Under the pieces are notes generated by a model that had not been told where the DNA came from, did no database searches, and saw only the letters and a program-made list of their open reading frames with translations. From positions 3,008,729 to 3,072,728 of the forward strand of contig NZ_OMOR01000001.1 in assembly GCF_900302465.1 (NCBI RefSeq): a DNA stretch of 64,000 bases, in the 5' to 3' direction. Below are positions 52,712 to 62,016 of the stretch, piece after piece. Source of the stretch: Ascidiaceihabitans donghaensis (GTDB lineage Bacteria; Pseudomonadota; Alphaproteobacteria; Rhodobacterales; Rhodobacteraceae). Made by a program: the position numbers and the translations under genes. Within the stretch, counting starts at the first letter, position 1, and the number at the start of each line of letters is the position of its first letter.

Positions 52712-53685
52712 TGTCTGATGCTGTTCTTTCTATTCGTGGTCTATCCGTGGAAATCCCCAGCCGTTCGGGAACGGTCAAACCCGTGGATGGTGTCAGCTAC
52801 GACATTCGCGCAGGCGAAATTCTGGGCGTTGTGGGGGAAAGCGGTGCTGGAAAATCCATGGCAGGCAACGCCGTCATCGGCCTGCTGACACCACCAGCCC
52901 ATATTGCAGCAGGCGAAATCTGGTTAAACGGCACACGCATCGACACGCTGAAAGGCGAAGACATGCGCCGATTGCGCGGCAAGCAAATCGGCATGGTGTT
53001 TCAGGACCCGCTGACGTCCCTAAATCCGCTGCTCAGCATCGGCGACCAGTTGACCGAAACCATGTTGACCCATCTCGACATCACCCGCAGCGATGCCCGA
53101 ACCCGTGCGATTGCCGCTCTGGAGGAAGTCGGCATTCCGGGGGCCGCGGAACGCATCGACAGCTATCCACATGAATTCAGTGGCGGGATGCGGCAACGCG
53201 TTGTGATCGCTTTGGCGCTTTGTGCGGAACCTTCATTGATTATCGCGGATGAACCGACAACGGCACTGGACGTATCGGTGCAGGCGCAGATCATTGCGCT
53301 GTTGAAGCGGCTTTGCCGTGAACGCGGCACGGCTGTGATGTTGATCACACATGATATGGGCGTGATCGCAGAGGCGGCTGACCGCGTGGCGGTAATGTAC
53401 GCAGGTCGCCTGGCCGAGTTGGGCGATGTGCGCGATGTGCTGAACGCACCCCGCCACCCCTATACATTCGGATTGATGGCCTCTACGCCTTTGGCGTCCC
53501 AAGGCAAAGCGCGTCTGCATCAGATCGAAGGTGCCATGCCACGACTGAATAAAGTGCCCGAAGGATGTCCTTTCAATCCAAGATGCGCCTATGCGCAAGA
53601 CAAATGCCGCAAGGCCCCAAGCCCGCAGATCGCGGACGGGGCCGCCGCGTGCTGGTTCCCGATGACTGCGGAAAAGGTATCGTAA
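52711..53685 (+). CDS. Peptide ABC transporter ATP-binding protein, DppD type
   Basis: ATPase of 324 residues. Walker A is GESGAGKSMAG, signature FSGGMRQRV, Walker B LIIADEPTTALD, and the C-terminal oligopeptide-transporter extension contains a cysteine cluster (CPFNPRCAYAQDKC), which in this family binds an iron-sulfur cluster. ATG 52711 overlaps the permease stop. Confidence 0.93.
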   Translation: MSDAVLSIRGLSVEIPSRSGTVKPVDGVSYDIRAGEILGVVGESGAGKSMAGNAVIGLLTPPAHIAAGEIWLNGTRIDTLKGEDMRRLRGKQIGMVFQDPLTSLNPLLSIGDQLTETMLTHLDITRSDARTRAIAALEEVGIPGAAERIDSYPHEFSGGMRQRVVIALALCAEPSLIIADEPTTALDVSVQAQIIALLKRLCRERGTAVMLITHDMGVIAEAADRVAVMYAGRLAELGDVRDVLNAPRHPYTFGLMASTPLASQGKARLHQIEGAMPRLNKVPEGCPFNPRCAYAQDKCRKAPSPQIADGAAACWFPMTAEKVS

Positions 53686-54647
53686 TGTCACTTATTTCCG
53701 TCACATCCCTAAGCCGCGTTTTCGACGTGTCAAAGCCCTGGTTGAATCGCGTTTTGGAACGTCGTCCAAAGGCACTGCTGACCGCCGTGTCAGAAGTTGA
53801 TTTCGAAGTGGCACCACGCAGCACCTATGCTTTGGTTGGTGAAAGCGGATCAGGCAAATCCACAATCGGGCGCATGTTGGTTGGGTTGCTGACACCCACA
53901 TCTGGCGAGGTCGAGATCAACGGGGTCAATCTGGCCACCGAACAAGATGCGGATAAAGTGGATGCCATCCGCTCTGACATCCAGATGATTTTTCAGGATC
54001 CTTTCGCCTCGCTCAACCCACGCTGGCGGGTACGTGACATTATTGTAGAACCTGTTGTTGCGCGCGGTGGCGACGCGACCGGATTGGCCGAAAAGCTGTT
54101 GGAACAGGTCGGGCTTTCTGCACTGGACGCAGGCAAGTTCCCCCATGAGTTTTCCGGCGGGCAACGCCAACGGATTTGTATCGCACGTGCATTGTCTTCA
54201 GAACCCAAGCTGATCGTTTGCGACGAACCGACATCGGCTTTGGACGTGTCGGTGCAAGCGCAGGTTCTAAACCTGATGAGCGATCTTAAAGACAACTTCG
54301 GGCTGACATATGTGCTGATCAGCCACGATTTGACGGTTGTGCAACATATGGCGGACCGCATCGGCGTGTTGTATCTGGGGCGCTTGGTCGAGGAGGCAAG
54401 CCCGGAAGACCTGTTTGCCAATACCAAACACCCCTACACTAAAATGCTGCTGGAAGCGGCCCCTCGGATGGATGGGTTCGGCCGGGAAGCCACTTTGCCT
54501 GAAGGCGAAATTCCCGATCCGATCAATCCGCCAACCGGGTGTGCCTTTCACCCACGCTGTCCGTTGGCGACTGATGTGTGTAAAGCAGAACGCCCAAAAA
54601 TGCGCACCATAAACGCGACCCGTGTGGCCTGCCATTTGGCCGAGTAG
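53685..54647 (+). CDS. Peptide ABC transporter ATP-binding protein, DppF type
   Basis: Second ATPase, 320 residues. Walker A is GESGSGKSTIG, Q-loop QMIFQDPFASLNPRW, signature FSGGQRQRICIARAL, Walker B LIVCDEPTSALD, and a C-terminal Cys cluster (GCAFHPRCPLATDVC). ATG 53685 overlaps the dppD-like stop (TAATG); an upstream in-frame extension to 53565 is only read-through of that gene. It completes the operon that begins at 47478. Confidence 0.93.
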   Translation: MSLISVTSLSRVFDVSKPWLNRVLERRPKALLTAVSEVDFEVAPRSTYALVGESGSGKSTIGRMLVGLLTPTSGEVEINGVNLATEQDADKVDAIRSDIQMIFQDPFASLNPRWRVRDIIVEPVVARGGDATGLAEKLLEQVGLSALDAGKFPHEFSGGQRQRICIARALSSEPKLIVCDEPTSALDVSVQAQVLNLMSDLKDNFGLTYVLISHDLTVVQHMADRIGVLYLGRLVEEASPEDLFANTKHPYTKMLLEAAPRMDGFGREATLPEGEIPDPINPPTGCAFHPRCPLATDVCKAERPKMRTINATRVACHLAE

Positions 54648-54695
54648 CCACAGCATCACAACCTCCACCAGAATTGTTTGCGGGTAAATTGCAAC

Positions 54696-54746
54696 CATAC
54701 AGTTGTGTTTGGTTTCCACACGCCCTAAACCATACATAACTGTATG
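54696..54746. promoter_or_regulatory. Inverted repeat before the TetR gene (probable operator)
   Basis: CATACAGTTGTG (54696-54707) and CATAACTGTATG (54735-54746) are inverted copies with one mismatch, 27 bases apart and ending 7 bases before the regulator start. Autoregulation by the TetR protein is likely. Confidence 0.6.
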
Positions 54747-54753
54747 TTACTTG

Positions 54754-55305
54754 ATGGGCGAAATGGCACAACGGCTAAGCAAACAAGATTGGCTGATACA
54801 CGGATTTGATGTCCTGCGCAGCGAAGGCCACACTGGACTAAAAGCTGACCGCATGGTGAAGGCGCTTGGTGTCTCAAGAGGCAGCTTTTACTGGCATTTT
54901 GATGACATCAAAAGCTTCCATGCCGCATTGATCGCTGCATGGCGGGTCCAGATCAATGAACAAGTCATTGCGCAACTTAGCCAACTGCCTGATGCCAAAG
55001 ACCAGATCAAAGCGCTGATGGTGCGGGTCTTTACCATGTCGCGCCCACTTGAACGTGGCATACGCATCTGGGCTGGCGTCGATCCGCTGGTGTTTCAGAC
55101 GTTGGCCGACGTGGACGGGATCCGGCAGTCATATGCTCAGGCCTTGCTACAAACCATTGGCCTGCCACCCGCTATCGCGCAAAGCCGTGCCCAAATGATG
55201 ATGTGGGCCTATGTAGGGCACGCATTGTCAACGGTAGATGTCGACGATCCCGAAGCCTGTGCTGCCGATTTCACCCGTATTTTAACAACCCAAGTGGAGA
55301 CTTAG
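54754..55305 (+). CDS. TetR-family transcriptional regulator
   Basis: The 183-residue protein has the TetR N-terminal HTH: LIHGFDVLRSEGHTGLKADRMVKALGVSRGSFYWHFDDIKS spans it, with KALGVSRGSFYWHF as recognition part. The ligand-binding half is not diagnostic. Start ATG 54754 lies just after the operator-like repeat; ATG 54763 is possible. The SRPBCC gene follows after 3 bases and is likely its partner or target. Confidence 0.88.
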   Translation: MGEMAQRLSKQDWLIHGFDVLRSEGHTGLKADRMVKALGVSRGSFYWHFDDIKSFHAALIAAWRVQINEQVIAQLSQLPDAKDQIKALMVRVFTMSRPLERGIRIWAGVDPLVFQTLADVDGIRQSYAQALLQTIGLPPAIAQSRAQMMMWAYVGHALSTVDVDDPEACAADFTRILTTQVET

Positions 55306-55308
55306 ATC

Positions 55309-55767
55309 ATGCCCCGCACAGTGACTTTGACACATGATTATCCGGCACCCGCGCGTCCGGTATGGGACATCGCAACAGACATAGATTCCTATAAAGAGGC
55401 GATGGGGAAACTGATCGTGTTTGATGGGCTACCTTCTGGAACAATAAGCGAAGGTCAAACGCTGGACGTGCGTGTGTCATTGTTTGGCATCATGCCATGG
55501 CAAGATTATTCAATGACCGTAGAGACCTGCGATCACACCGCCATGACATTCCAATCAGACGAAAAAGGCGCCGGCATCAAAAGCTGGAGGCATCATTTAA
55601 GTGTGATCGACACCCCAACAGGCAGTCGGCTGATCGACAGCGTCGAAATAGACGCCGGAGCACTTACGTTCTTTTTTGCCTGGTGGGCCGGGATCGTTTA
55701 CCGCGCCCGTCACAAACCCCGTCTACGCATGCTTGCGCGGGGTGGTTGGTCAGACAGTCCCGCCTAA
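55309..55767 (+). CDS. SRPBCC-family protein
   Basis: The 152-residue protein is of the START/polyketide cyclase fold, which binds hydrophobic ligands: LTHDYPAPARPVWDIATDIDSYKEAMG opens the fold and WWAGIVYRARHKPRLRML forms the C-terminal helix. No catalytic site is seen. It is co-transcribed with the TetR regulator, so the pair may answer a lipophilic compound. Confidence 0.8.
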   Translation: MPRTVTLTHDYPAPARPVWDIATDIDSYKEAMGKLIVFDGLPSGTISEGQTLDVRVSLFGIMPWQDYSMTVETCDHTAMTFQSDEKGAGIKSWRHHLSVIDTPTGSRLIDSVEIDAGALTFFFAWWAGIVYRARHKPRLRMLARGGWSDSPA

Positions 55768-55923
55768 GCGGCGGTGCGCGCAAGCGCCCAAACAAAACTC
55801 GGCGCAATGCAAACAAGGCACAATTCCGCTTAACCCACGCTATTCAAACATTTTTCCCTTGAGGTTTTTGGTGATTTCACTGCACCTTATGGGGGAGTTT
55901 GCGGTAAGGTAGTGTGGGTAACA

Positions 55924-56988
55924 ATGAGCGGTGAACCAATCGATCCTTGGACAAATGTACCGTCTTTTCGGACTGGTACAGAGCCGCGTCAAAATACTGC
56001 GCCGAAGGACTTTCTAAACGTTACGCACCACGATTTACCCGTCGTCGAACCGGGCGGCGACTGGATATCTCCCCTTCTGGGGTCCATCGTTTTTCCCACA
56101 AAAGATGCGCCAGATATGCGCATCTATCTTTGTGTGGATGCAACTCTGCGCACCAATTTGGTCGGCTTGTTTGATCTGGACGTGACCGATGCAGACGTGC
56201 GGTGCCTGTTTACCGGTGAGGCCGAAGACAAGTGGAAAGAAAGCGCGCCCTATCTGGTGGACATCACTCCGGATGCGAAAAACTCCGATGGTACCAATTT
56301 TTGTCAGCAATTCTTTTCTGAGCATTGGGGCAAAGGGACAGGCATCATTTTGATCACCCCTGCCCCAATGCATGCAGTTTGGCGGCACTTGCGGCGCTTT
56401 ACGCGTGTGCGCCAGTCAGACAGTGACGGATGGTCCCTGTTCCGTTTCTGGGATCCGCGTGTGGCGCTGCCGTATTTCAGCGGGATAAGGCGATGGGCGG
56501 ATCGCAGTCACCGGTTTTTCGAAATCACCGGCACGCAAGAAAAGCTGTCCATGGTCATTGAACATTCCGGCGGCACCGCATGTACACAGATCACCGCATC
56601 CGAGCATTTTGATGAAGCCGTGAATGATCCGTTGCCCCCGTTCGTTTTGACGCAAGATGATCTGGTCTTGCTGAAAGGTGGCGTGCGGTACCGGTTTGTG
56701 ACGGATGTAGCGGAACAATCAACGGAACTGTGGCCACACATCCGCGCAAAATTTTCGTCACGACACCTGTGGCACGCAGAAATTGATCGTATCATTGGAC
56801 AAGCGCATGACGCGGGACTGACGCTGGATCGTGACATCCGCGACTATATTGCGATCACTATGGACAAGGGTGCCGGGTTTTGGGGCCGAGCGGACGTGCT
56901 GGACATTCTCAAGAAACCGCACCTCAACACCCCATCGAAAAAAGTTCTGGCCTTGCGCAGCAAACTTGAAGCGGGAGCACTGACATGA
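55924..56988 (+). CDS. DUF4123 type VI effector chaperone/adaptor
   Basis: The 354-residue cytoplasmic protein has the DUF4123 pattern: IYLCVDATLRTNLVGLFDL, ESAPYLVDI, HWGKGTGIILITPAPMHAVWRHLRRF and the diagnostic FRFWDPRVALPYF. DUF4123 proteins load effectors onto VgrG or PAAR spikes of type VI secretion systems. It overlaps the nuclease gene by 4 bases. No VgrG, PAAR or structural T6SS gene is in the window, so the partner spike must be elsewhere. ATG 55924 is preferred over GTG 55912. Confidence 0.87.
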   Translation: MSGEPIDPWTNVPSFRTGTEPRQNTAPKDFLNVTHHDLPVVEPGGDWISPLLGSIVFPTKDAPDMRIYLCVDATLRTNLVGLFDLDVTDADVRCLFTGEAEDKWKESAPYLVDITPDAKNSDGTNFCQQFFSEHWGKGTGIILITPAPMHAVWRHLRRFTRVRQSDSDGWSLFRFWDPRVALPYFSGIRRWADRSHRFFEITGTQEKLSMVIEHSGGTACTQITASEHFDEAVNDPLPPFVLTQDDLVLLKGGVRYRFVTDVAEQSTELWPHIRAKFSSRHLWHAEIDRIIGQAHDAGLTLDRDIRDYIAITMDKGAGFWGRADVLDILKKPHLNTPSKKVLALRSKLEAGALT

Positions 56989-58325
56989 GTATCCCAGAAG
57001 ACGACGAGCTGGACTTTTCATCGACAGCCCCTGCCCCGGCTGCAGAACCCGAACCACGCCGTTTCCGATCCTTAGGAGGCGGGCGGTATGAGGAAATAGA
57101 TTGCCCGACAGGGCGGTGTCCGCGCGTACATGTGTCAGAATTGCCGTTTGAGCGTCAGTTGGACGAATCCGATGACGCCTATGCCGCCCGTCTGCGCACA
57201 CGCGCCCGCACAGCCACGGATTTGGGCAACCGTGACGAACTTTATGCCATCATCGGCGCACTTCAAACCGATGTCGGAATCCCGTCGGACGGGATCACAG
57301 TGCCGTGCCGCGATCAGGATGAATGGAACGCCCTGGCCTTTCTGCAAGGCGTTGATCCGGATGCTTGGCAATACGCCGAATTGGAACAAGATCTTGAGCA
57401 TCTGGACCACGATGAATGGTTCTCTGACACGCATTACACGATGAACTTGCGCCAGTTTTTGCGCGAAAAGCTATCTTATCACGCAGAATCCGGTGCTGCG
57501 ACCTATCTGTTTGTCGGGCCTGACGGCTTTTTACGGTACACTCAAACTCTCAGCCCAACAGCAAATGCCCCCGCAGGGTTTGAGATTATCGACCGGTCCG
57601 GGTCCACATTGCGGGTGTTGATCAAGCAGCTGACCGAAGGCATGGGCCTGACGCTGGCAGGCATGTCCACAGTCCCAAACATCGTACAACGTGCCAATCT
57701 GGAAACCACAGAACCACCTGTGCCGATGACCACCCTCTTGCTGTGGGAATTCGAAGATGAAATGCCGCCCTCCGAAGCGGATCACGGCGAAAACATTATT
57801 CTGGCGCAAAACGGACCGATCAACGGCAGTGTGCTGAATGGGCGGGTGCGTGGCCCGTTAAACCGGCCATCCACACGGCCGCAGACTTCGGTCGGGGCAT
57901 CAAACGCGCAACCACGGCCCATGGCGCGCGTGGGTACAGAGCGCCCGCCAAGAACACGGGCCCGTTTGCCTCAATTTGTGCTGGACAGGTTTGCACGCGG
58001 CAACAGGAATGAAGCGCGTACATTGGACGAATTTGGCCTGACGAAAAACCGAAGGCGCGTCACCAGCCGCGATGACGCCGGAAACCGCGTACACACCTAT
58101 CCCGATGCAATGCCGGACGGAAAGGTTGTAGACGTCAAGGATGTGCGTATTCTGGCCAACACCCGTCAACTACAGGCCCAGTCCAATTATGCCAAAGACA
58201 ACAACCGGCAACATGAAATTTACATCGGCCCCTCCACGTCGCTGACGGGCACCATGCAAGGCAAAGTTGACCGGGGCGAATTGCGCGTAATCAGAGTGCC
58301 GTATCTGGGGCTAGGAGATCAATAA
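56985..58325 (+). CDS. Probable type VI nuclease effector (Tox-REase-7-like)
   Basis: The 446-residue protein has a C-terminal restriction-endonuclease-like toxin domain (about 355-446): YPDAMPDGKVVDVKDVRIL gives the PD...(D/E)xK site with D383 and K385, followed by TRQLQAQSNYAKDNN and EIYIGPSTSLTGTM, as in Tox-REase-7. The N-terminal 250 residues are not recognised and contain no PAAR motif; a Pro/Arg-rich linker (about 285-325) joins the halves. Overlaps with DUF4123 upstream and a coupled gene downstream support an effector role; DNA is the likely target. Confidence 0.8.
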   Translation: MSIPEDDELDFSSTAPAPAAEPEPRRFRSLGGGRYEEIDCPTGRCPRVHVSELPFERQLDESDDAYAARLRTRARTATDLGNRDELYAIIGALQTDVGIPSDGITVPCRDQDEWNALAFLQGVDPDAWQYAELEQDLEHLDHDEWFSDTHYTMNLRQFLREKLSYHAESGAATYLFVGPDGFLRYTQTLSPTANAPAGFEIIDRSGSTLRVLIKQLTEGMGLTLAGMSTVPNIVQRANLETTEPPVPMTTLLLWEFEDEMPPSEADHGENIILAQNGPINGSVLNGRVRGPLNRPSTRPQTSVGASNAQPRPMARVGTERPPRTRARLPQFVLDRFARGNRNEARTLDEFGLTKNRRRVTSRDDAGNRVHTYPDAMPDGKVVDVKDVRILANTRQLQAQSNYAKDNNRQHEIYIGPSTSLTGTMQGKVDRGELRVIRVPYLGLGDQ

Positions 58326-59230
58326 TGGCGACGCCAAAGATGACGTTGTATATGCAATCCGAAAACGGCGCATTGAACGATGCAACACAGGTTGCCGCCT
58401 TTTGTGCGACCTTGCCCAAAGATTTTACGGTCACAAAATACGGCGTTTCGGAAAACCCGCGTGAGATGGAAGCGTTCAAGGAGTTTGATGATGCGGCGTG
58501 GCTGAACTGGACCCGACAGGACCCTTCATCTTTGTCTTTGAAGATGAAGAAGTACACGCTGGATTATCGCGCACCTGCCGCGGGCTTTGGATCGTGGATG
58601 TTGCTGCGGCCCAGTGCGCGTGACTTTGACGCGCAAGTCAAGGCGATGGACGCCGCATGGGGGCAAGCCATTCCAGATGCTGACGCCTTCACCTACAGCT
58701 ATTGCGGGTACACATCTCACGCGCAAAGCCCGTCACACGGGCAGGCAGATTCCGAATACGTGAACCGGTTCAAATTACCTGTGCATTTCCCCGTCTACCA
58801 CGCACGCACGGGCGAGTACCTGTATGACGCCAGTGAAGATATGTCTGCTTTGGGACCGGGGAAATTGGATCTTTTGCCAGGCTTGACGTGGCGGATCGCG
58901 ATGGGCGAACCCTTGTTTGAAAAGTTCGACATCAGCCCTGACGAGATTTCGCGCGTTTGCGTATCTACGCAAGAAACCACAGCGGCCAATGGGGCGCGGC
59001 TGTGGACATTCCAAACGCGAAACGACCCGCTGTCTTGGCGTGAAAGCTACGACATGCAGCTGAAACTTGACCGGCCCGACGTGTTTTTCGACATAGCCCC
59101 TTTGCGATCCCGCTTTGCGGACCCCGTTCAAATCAAGGACAGCGGTCAAGGCGACGCGCTGGCAACGGCTTTTCGTGCGGCTTTGATTGACCTTTACCCG
59201 CAGTCTGCAACCAAAGGGATCAAGGCATAG
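58325..59230 (+). CDS. Probable immunity protein for the nuclease effector
   Basis: The 301-residue cytoplasmic protein has no signal peptide. Its start overlaps the effector stop (TAATG). It contains YTLDYRAPAAGFGSWMLLRPSARDFDAQVKAMD and LDLLPGLTWRIAMGEPLFEKFDIS; I cannot assign a family. The immunity role rests on position directly after a toxin-like gene. Confidence 0.65.
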   Translation: MATPKMTLYMQSENGALNDATQVAAFCATLPKDFTVTKYGVSENPREMEAFKEFDDAAWLNWTRQDPSSLSLKMKKYTLDYRAPAAGFGSWMLLRPSARDFDAQVKAMDAAWGQAIPDADAFTYSYCGYTSHAQSPSHGQADSEYVNRFKLPVHFPVYHARTGEYLYDASEDMSALGPGKLDLLPGLTWRIAMGEPLFEKFDISPDEISRVCVSTQETTAANGARLWTFQTRNDPLSWRESYDMQLKLDRPDVFFDIAPLRSRFADPVQIKDSGQGDALATAFRAALIDLYPQSATKGIKA

Positions 59231-59278
59231 CGGCGGCATGTTATGTCAGCCAAACGACGGGATTTTCCAGGTTTTGGA

Positions 59279-59692
59279 TTATGACTTCGCGGCAGACGGC
59301 GTGTCGTGACCTTCTGCCAAAGCTTCCATCATGTCGTGATCCGGTGACGCCAGCGTCGACCACGTTTCATCCGCCTTTGGCGGTGGCGGCGTATCACAAT
59401 CGCGCCGATGTATGCTGACTTTGGCAATGAAATGCGCAGATACCGGAGCAGTCACAAACAAGAATGCCATGATCAGAAGCTCGTGGATCGACGCGCTTCC
59501 GGCTGAGGCATTGACCAGCATAGACGCCAGCAACAACATGCCGATCCCGATGGTCCCCACCTTTGTGGGCGCGTGCAGGCGCGTCATGGGTTCGTTGAAT
59601 TTCAGCAACCCGATCACCCCCACGGTGACAAAACCGGACCCGATCAACAAAGAAACAGCAGCAGCGTATGTCGCAATAATTTCGAAAGTCAT
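59279..59692 (-). CDS. mrpG: Na+/H+ antiporter subunit G (Mrp type)
   Basis: Small subunit of 137 residues with three membrane helices: FEIIATYAAAVSLLIGSGFVTVGVIGLLKF, GIGMLLLASMLV and LLIMAFLFVTAPVSAHFIAK. The motif PMTRLHAPTKVGTIG is characteristic of MnhG/PhaG. It is the last gene of the mrp operon and overlaps mrpF (ATGA). The hydrophilic C-terminal tail is longer than in most homologues. Confidence 0.92.
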   Translation of the reverse strand: MTFEIIATYAAAVSLLIGSGFVTVGVIGLLKFNEPMTRLHAPTKVGTIGIGMLLLASMLVNASAGSASIHELLIMAFLFVTAPVSAHFIAKVSIHRRDCDTPPPPKADETWSTLASPDHDMMEALAEGHDTPSAAKS

Positions 59693-59976
59693 TCGATGAT
59701 GTCCCCCCGCAAAACAAAGCGCGCCAATGCAACTGTCGAAACAAACCCCAGCATAGCGATCAGAAGCGCCACCTCAAAGTAGACTTTCACCCCTTGATAC
59801 ATTCCCAAGACAATGACTAGACCAAGGGCGTTGATCACCATTGTATCCAGCGCCAGAATACGATCCCCCGATGTGGGGCCAATCAACAAACGCACCATAG
59901 AAAACACTTGCCCCAAAACCAGCGCCACAAAAGTGATCAGCAGGGCAATGTCCAAAAATTCCGCAGCAGAGGTCAT
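59689..59976 (-). CDS. mrpF: Na+/H+ antiporter subunit F (Mrp type)
   Basis: The 95-residue subunit has three helices and the family motif VRLLIGPTSGDRILALDTMVINALG. It overlaps both mrpE and mrpG by 4 bases. Subunit needed for assembly of the multi-protein antiporter. Confidence 0.93.
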   Translation of the reverse strand: MTSAAEFLDIALLITFVALVLGQVFSMVRLLIGPTSGDRILALDTMVINALGLVIVLGMYQGVKVYFEVALLIAMLGFVSTVALARFVLRGDIIE

Positions 59977-60473
59977 ACAAATATCTCCAACAGACGCTTT
60001 TCATATCGCGTTTTGATGTCGTCGCGCACCGCATCCGGATCATCTGTGTGCAGCACATGCACCAACAAGCTGTGCCCTTCATTGGACAAATCCGCCGACA
60101 CCGTGCCCGGTGTCAAAGTGATTGTGCCGGCCAGCACAGTGATCGCTTCGGGTTGTTTTAGCTCTAATGGCACCACAATCCACGCCGGTTTCAGCTTGGC
60201 GTTGGGAACGGACAACACAATCCATGCCACTTCAATGTTGGCGACAATGATGTCCCAGATCACCATGACACTGTAGGTGGTCATCTTGCCCAAACGAAAA
60301 CCGCTTGGCGTATCGGGCCACCAGATGGACGTCATCCGCGGGATTATGATGCCCAGAATGATCCCGAACACGACCATCCCTGCACTGACCTCGTTTTGCA
60401 GCAACGTCCACACGACAGCCAGTACCAGCGTCAGAAACGGATGGGGCAGAAGCCAACGAAAAGCACGAGCCAT
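59973..60473 (-). CDS. mrpE: Na+/H+ antiporter subunit E (Mrp type)
   Basis: The 166-residue protein has two N-terminal helices (HPFLTLVLAVVWTLLQNEVSAGMVVFGIILG) and a cytoplasmic domain with the MrpE segment ITVLAGTITLTPGTVSADL. ATG 60473 is used; the frame extending to 60737 lies inside mrpD and is not genuine. Confidence 0.92.
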   Translation of the reverse strand: MARAFRWLLPHPFLTLVLAVVWTLLQNEVSAGMVVFGIILGIIIPRMTSIWWPDTPSGFRLGKMTTYSVMVIWDIIVANIEVAWIVLSVPNAKLKPAWIVVPLELKQPEAITVLAGTITLTPGTVSADLSNEGHSLLVHVLHTDDPDAVRDDIKTRYEKRLLEIFV

Positions 60474-60474
60474 A

Positions 60475-62016
60475 TCAGTGCTCCTTCTTGGGGGTGCTAA
60501 GTTTGCCAGGCGTATCAAGTACGGTCGACACATAGGCATCCGGGGCAAACAGCTGAGTGGCAATGCGCGTTGTATATCCGTGCACCTGCCCCGCGAAGAT
60601 CGTATGTAATACGAGCATCGCAAAAATGCCGCCAACAGCCACGTAAGACAGCGCTGCGGGTTTGGCGGCCTCCGGGTTCGGGTCTTCAGATGCCACACTA
60701 TGCGCTTTCCAGAAGACGACACTGCCTGCGCGGGCAAACCCGAGGATGCTGATCAGGCTGGATGACAGCACAACGACCCAAATCCACACCATACCGTCGC
60801 TGTTGTAGGACGCATCCAAAACCAACAGCTTGCCCAGAAAGCCGGACAATGGTGGCAGGCCCGCCATCGCAATGGCGCCCACAAAGAACATGGCGGCTGT
60901 CAAAGCGTTGCCCGCCATTGGGGGCTGCGTCGTCAGATCGACATTGCCACGGCCCGTGCGCACAAGATCGGAAATCAGGAACAATGCAGCGCCCGCAAGT
61001 GTCGAATGCACCATGTAATACAGCGCGGCCCCGATAGCATCCGGTGTGAACAGCGAAATCGCCACCATCACCATGCCCATGGACCCCACAACGCTGAATG
61101 CAACCAATCGGTCCAGTTTGCGCGCGGCCAACACGCCTGTCATGCCGATGGCCAAAGACACAAGTGCCGCAGGCAAAAGCCAATCAGCGTGCAAGCCTGC
61201 CGTGACCTCAAGGTCCGGCGGGAAGATCATCGTGTAGACGCGGATGATCGCATAGGCCCCCACTTTGGTCATGATCGCGAACAGGGCCGCCACAGGTGCA
61301 GGTGCTTCTGCATAGCTTGATGGCAACCAAAAATGCAGCGGCACTAGCGCAGCTTTGATCGCGAAGACCAAAATCAACAGCACTGCGGCCACACGGATGC
61401 CCACGGTTTCTGAGGCATCAACAAGCTGAACGCGCTGTGCCAAATCCGCCATGTTCAGAGTGCCTGTTTCAGCATAGATCGCACCCAGCGCGAACAGAAA
61501 CAACGTCGATCCAATCAGGTTGAACAGCACATATTGCACCCCTGCACGGAGCCTTGCGTTGCCGCCCGCGTGGATCATCAACCCGTAAGATGCGATCAGC
61601 AGCACCTCAAAGAAGACGAACAAGTTGAACAAATCGCCCGTAAGAAAGGCACCGATAATGCCCATCAACTGGAATTGGAACAATGCATGGAAGTGCCTGC
61701 CACGATCGTCCCAACCGGACCCGATGGCATAAAGCAGCACAAACAGCGCCAAAACAGACGTCAGCAAAACCATCATGGTCGACAATCTGTCACCCACGAC
61801 AACAATCCCGAACGGTGCCGCCCAATCCCCCAAGCGGTAGGAAATGACCGACCCGTCAGACACTTGCCACGCCAGTCCGGCCGACAGAGCGATCAGGGCT
61901 GCAACGCCCACCACAGAAAACACCCGTTGAATAACGATGTGATAGCGCGCCGCCAAAACGATGAAAGGCGCAAGCAGTGCAGGCAAGACGATGGGGGCGA
62001 TGATCCAATGTGTCAT
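60475..62016 (-). CDS. mrpD: Na+/H+ antiporter subunit D (Mrp type)
   Basis: A 513-residue membrane protein with about 14 helices, homologous to complex I subunit ND2/ND4/ND5. Family features: FFEVLLIASYGLMIHAG, FAIKAALVPLHFWLPSSYAEAPAPVAALFA with the conserved Lys and His/Pro of the proton path, and the later GLPPLSGFLGKLLVLDA. It overlaps mrpC as ATGA. It is one of the two subunits that carry ion transport in Mrp complexes. Confidence 0.94.
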   Translation of the reverse strand: MTHWIIAPIVLPALLAPFIVLAARYHIVIQRVFSVVGVAALIALSAGLAWQVSDGSVISYRLGDWAAPFGIVVVGDRLSTMMVLLTSVLALFVLLYAIGSGWDDRGRHFHALFQFQLMGIIGAFLTGDLFNLFVFFEVLLIASYGLMIHAGGNARLRAGVQYVLFNLIGSTLFLFALGAIYAETGTLNMADLAQRVQLVDASETVGIRVAAVLLILVFAIKAALVPLHFWLPSSYAEAPAPVAALFAIMTKVGAYAIIRVYTMIFPPDLEVTAGLHADWLLPAALVSLAIGMTGVLAARKLDRLVAFSVVGSMGMVMVAISLFTPDAIGAALYYMVHSTLAGAALFLISDLVRTGRGNVDLTTQPPMAGNALTAAMFFVGAIAMAGLPPLSGFLGKLLVLDASYNSDGMVWIWVVVLSSSLISILGFARAGSVVFWKAHSVASEDPNPEAAKPAALSYVAVGGIFAMLVLHTIFAGQVHGYTTRIATQLFAPDAYVSTVLDTPGKLSTPKKEH

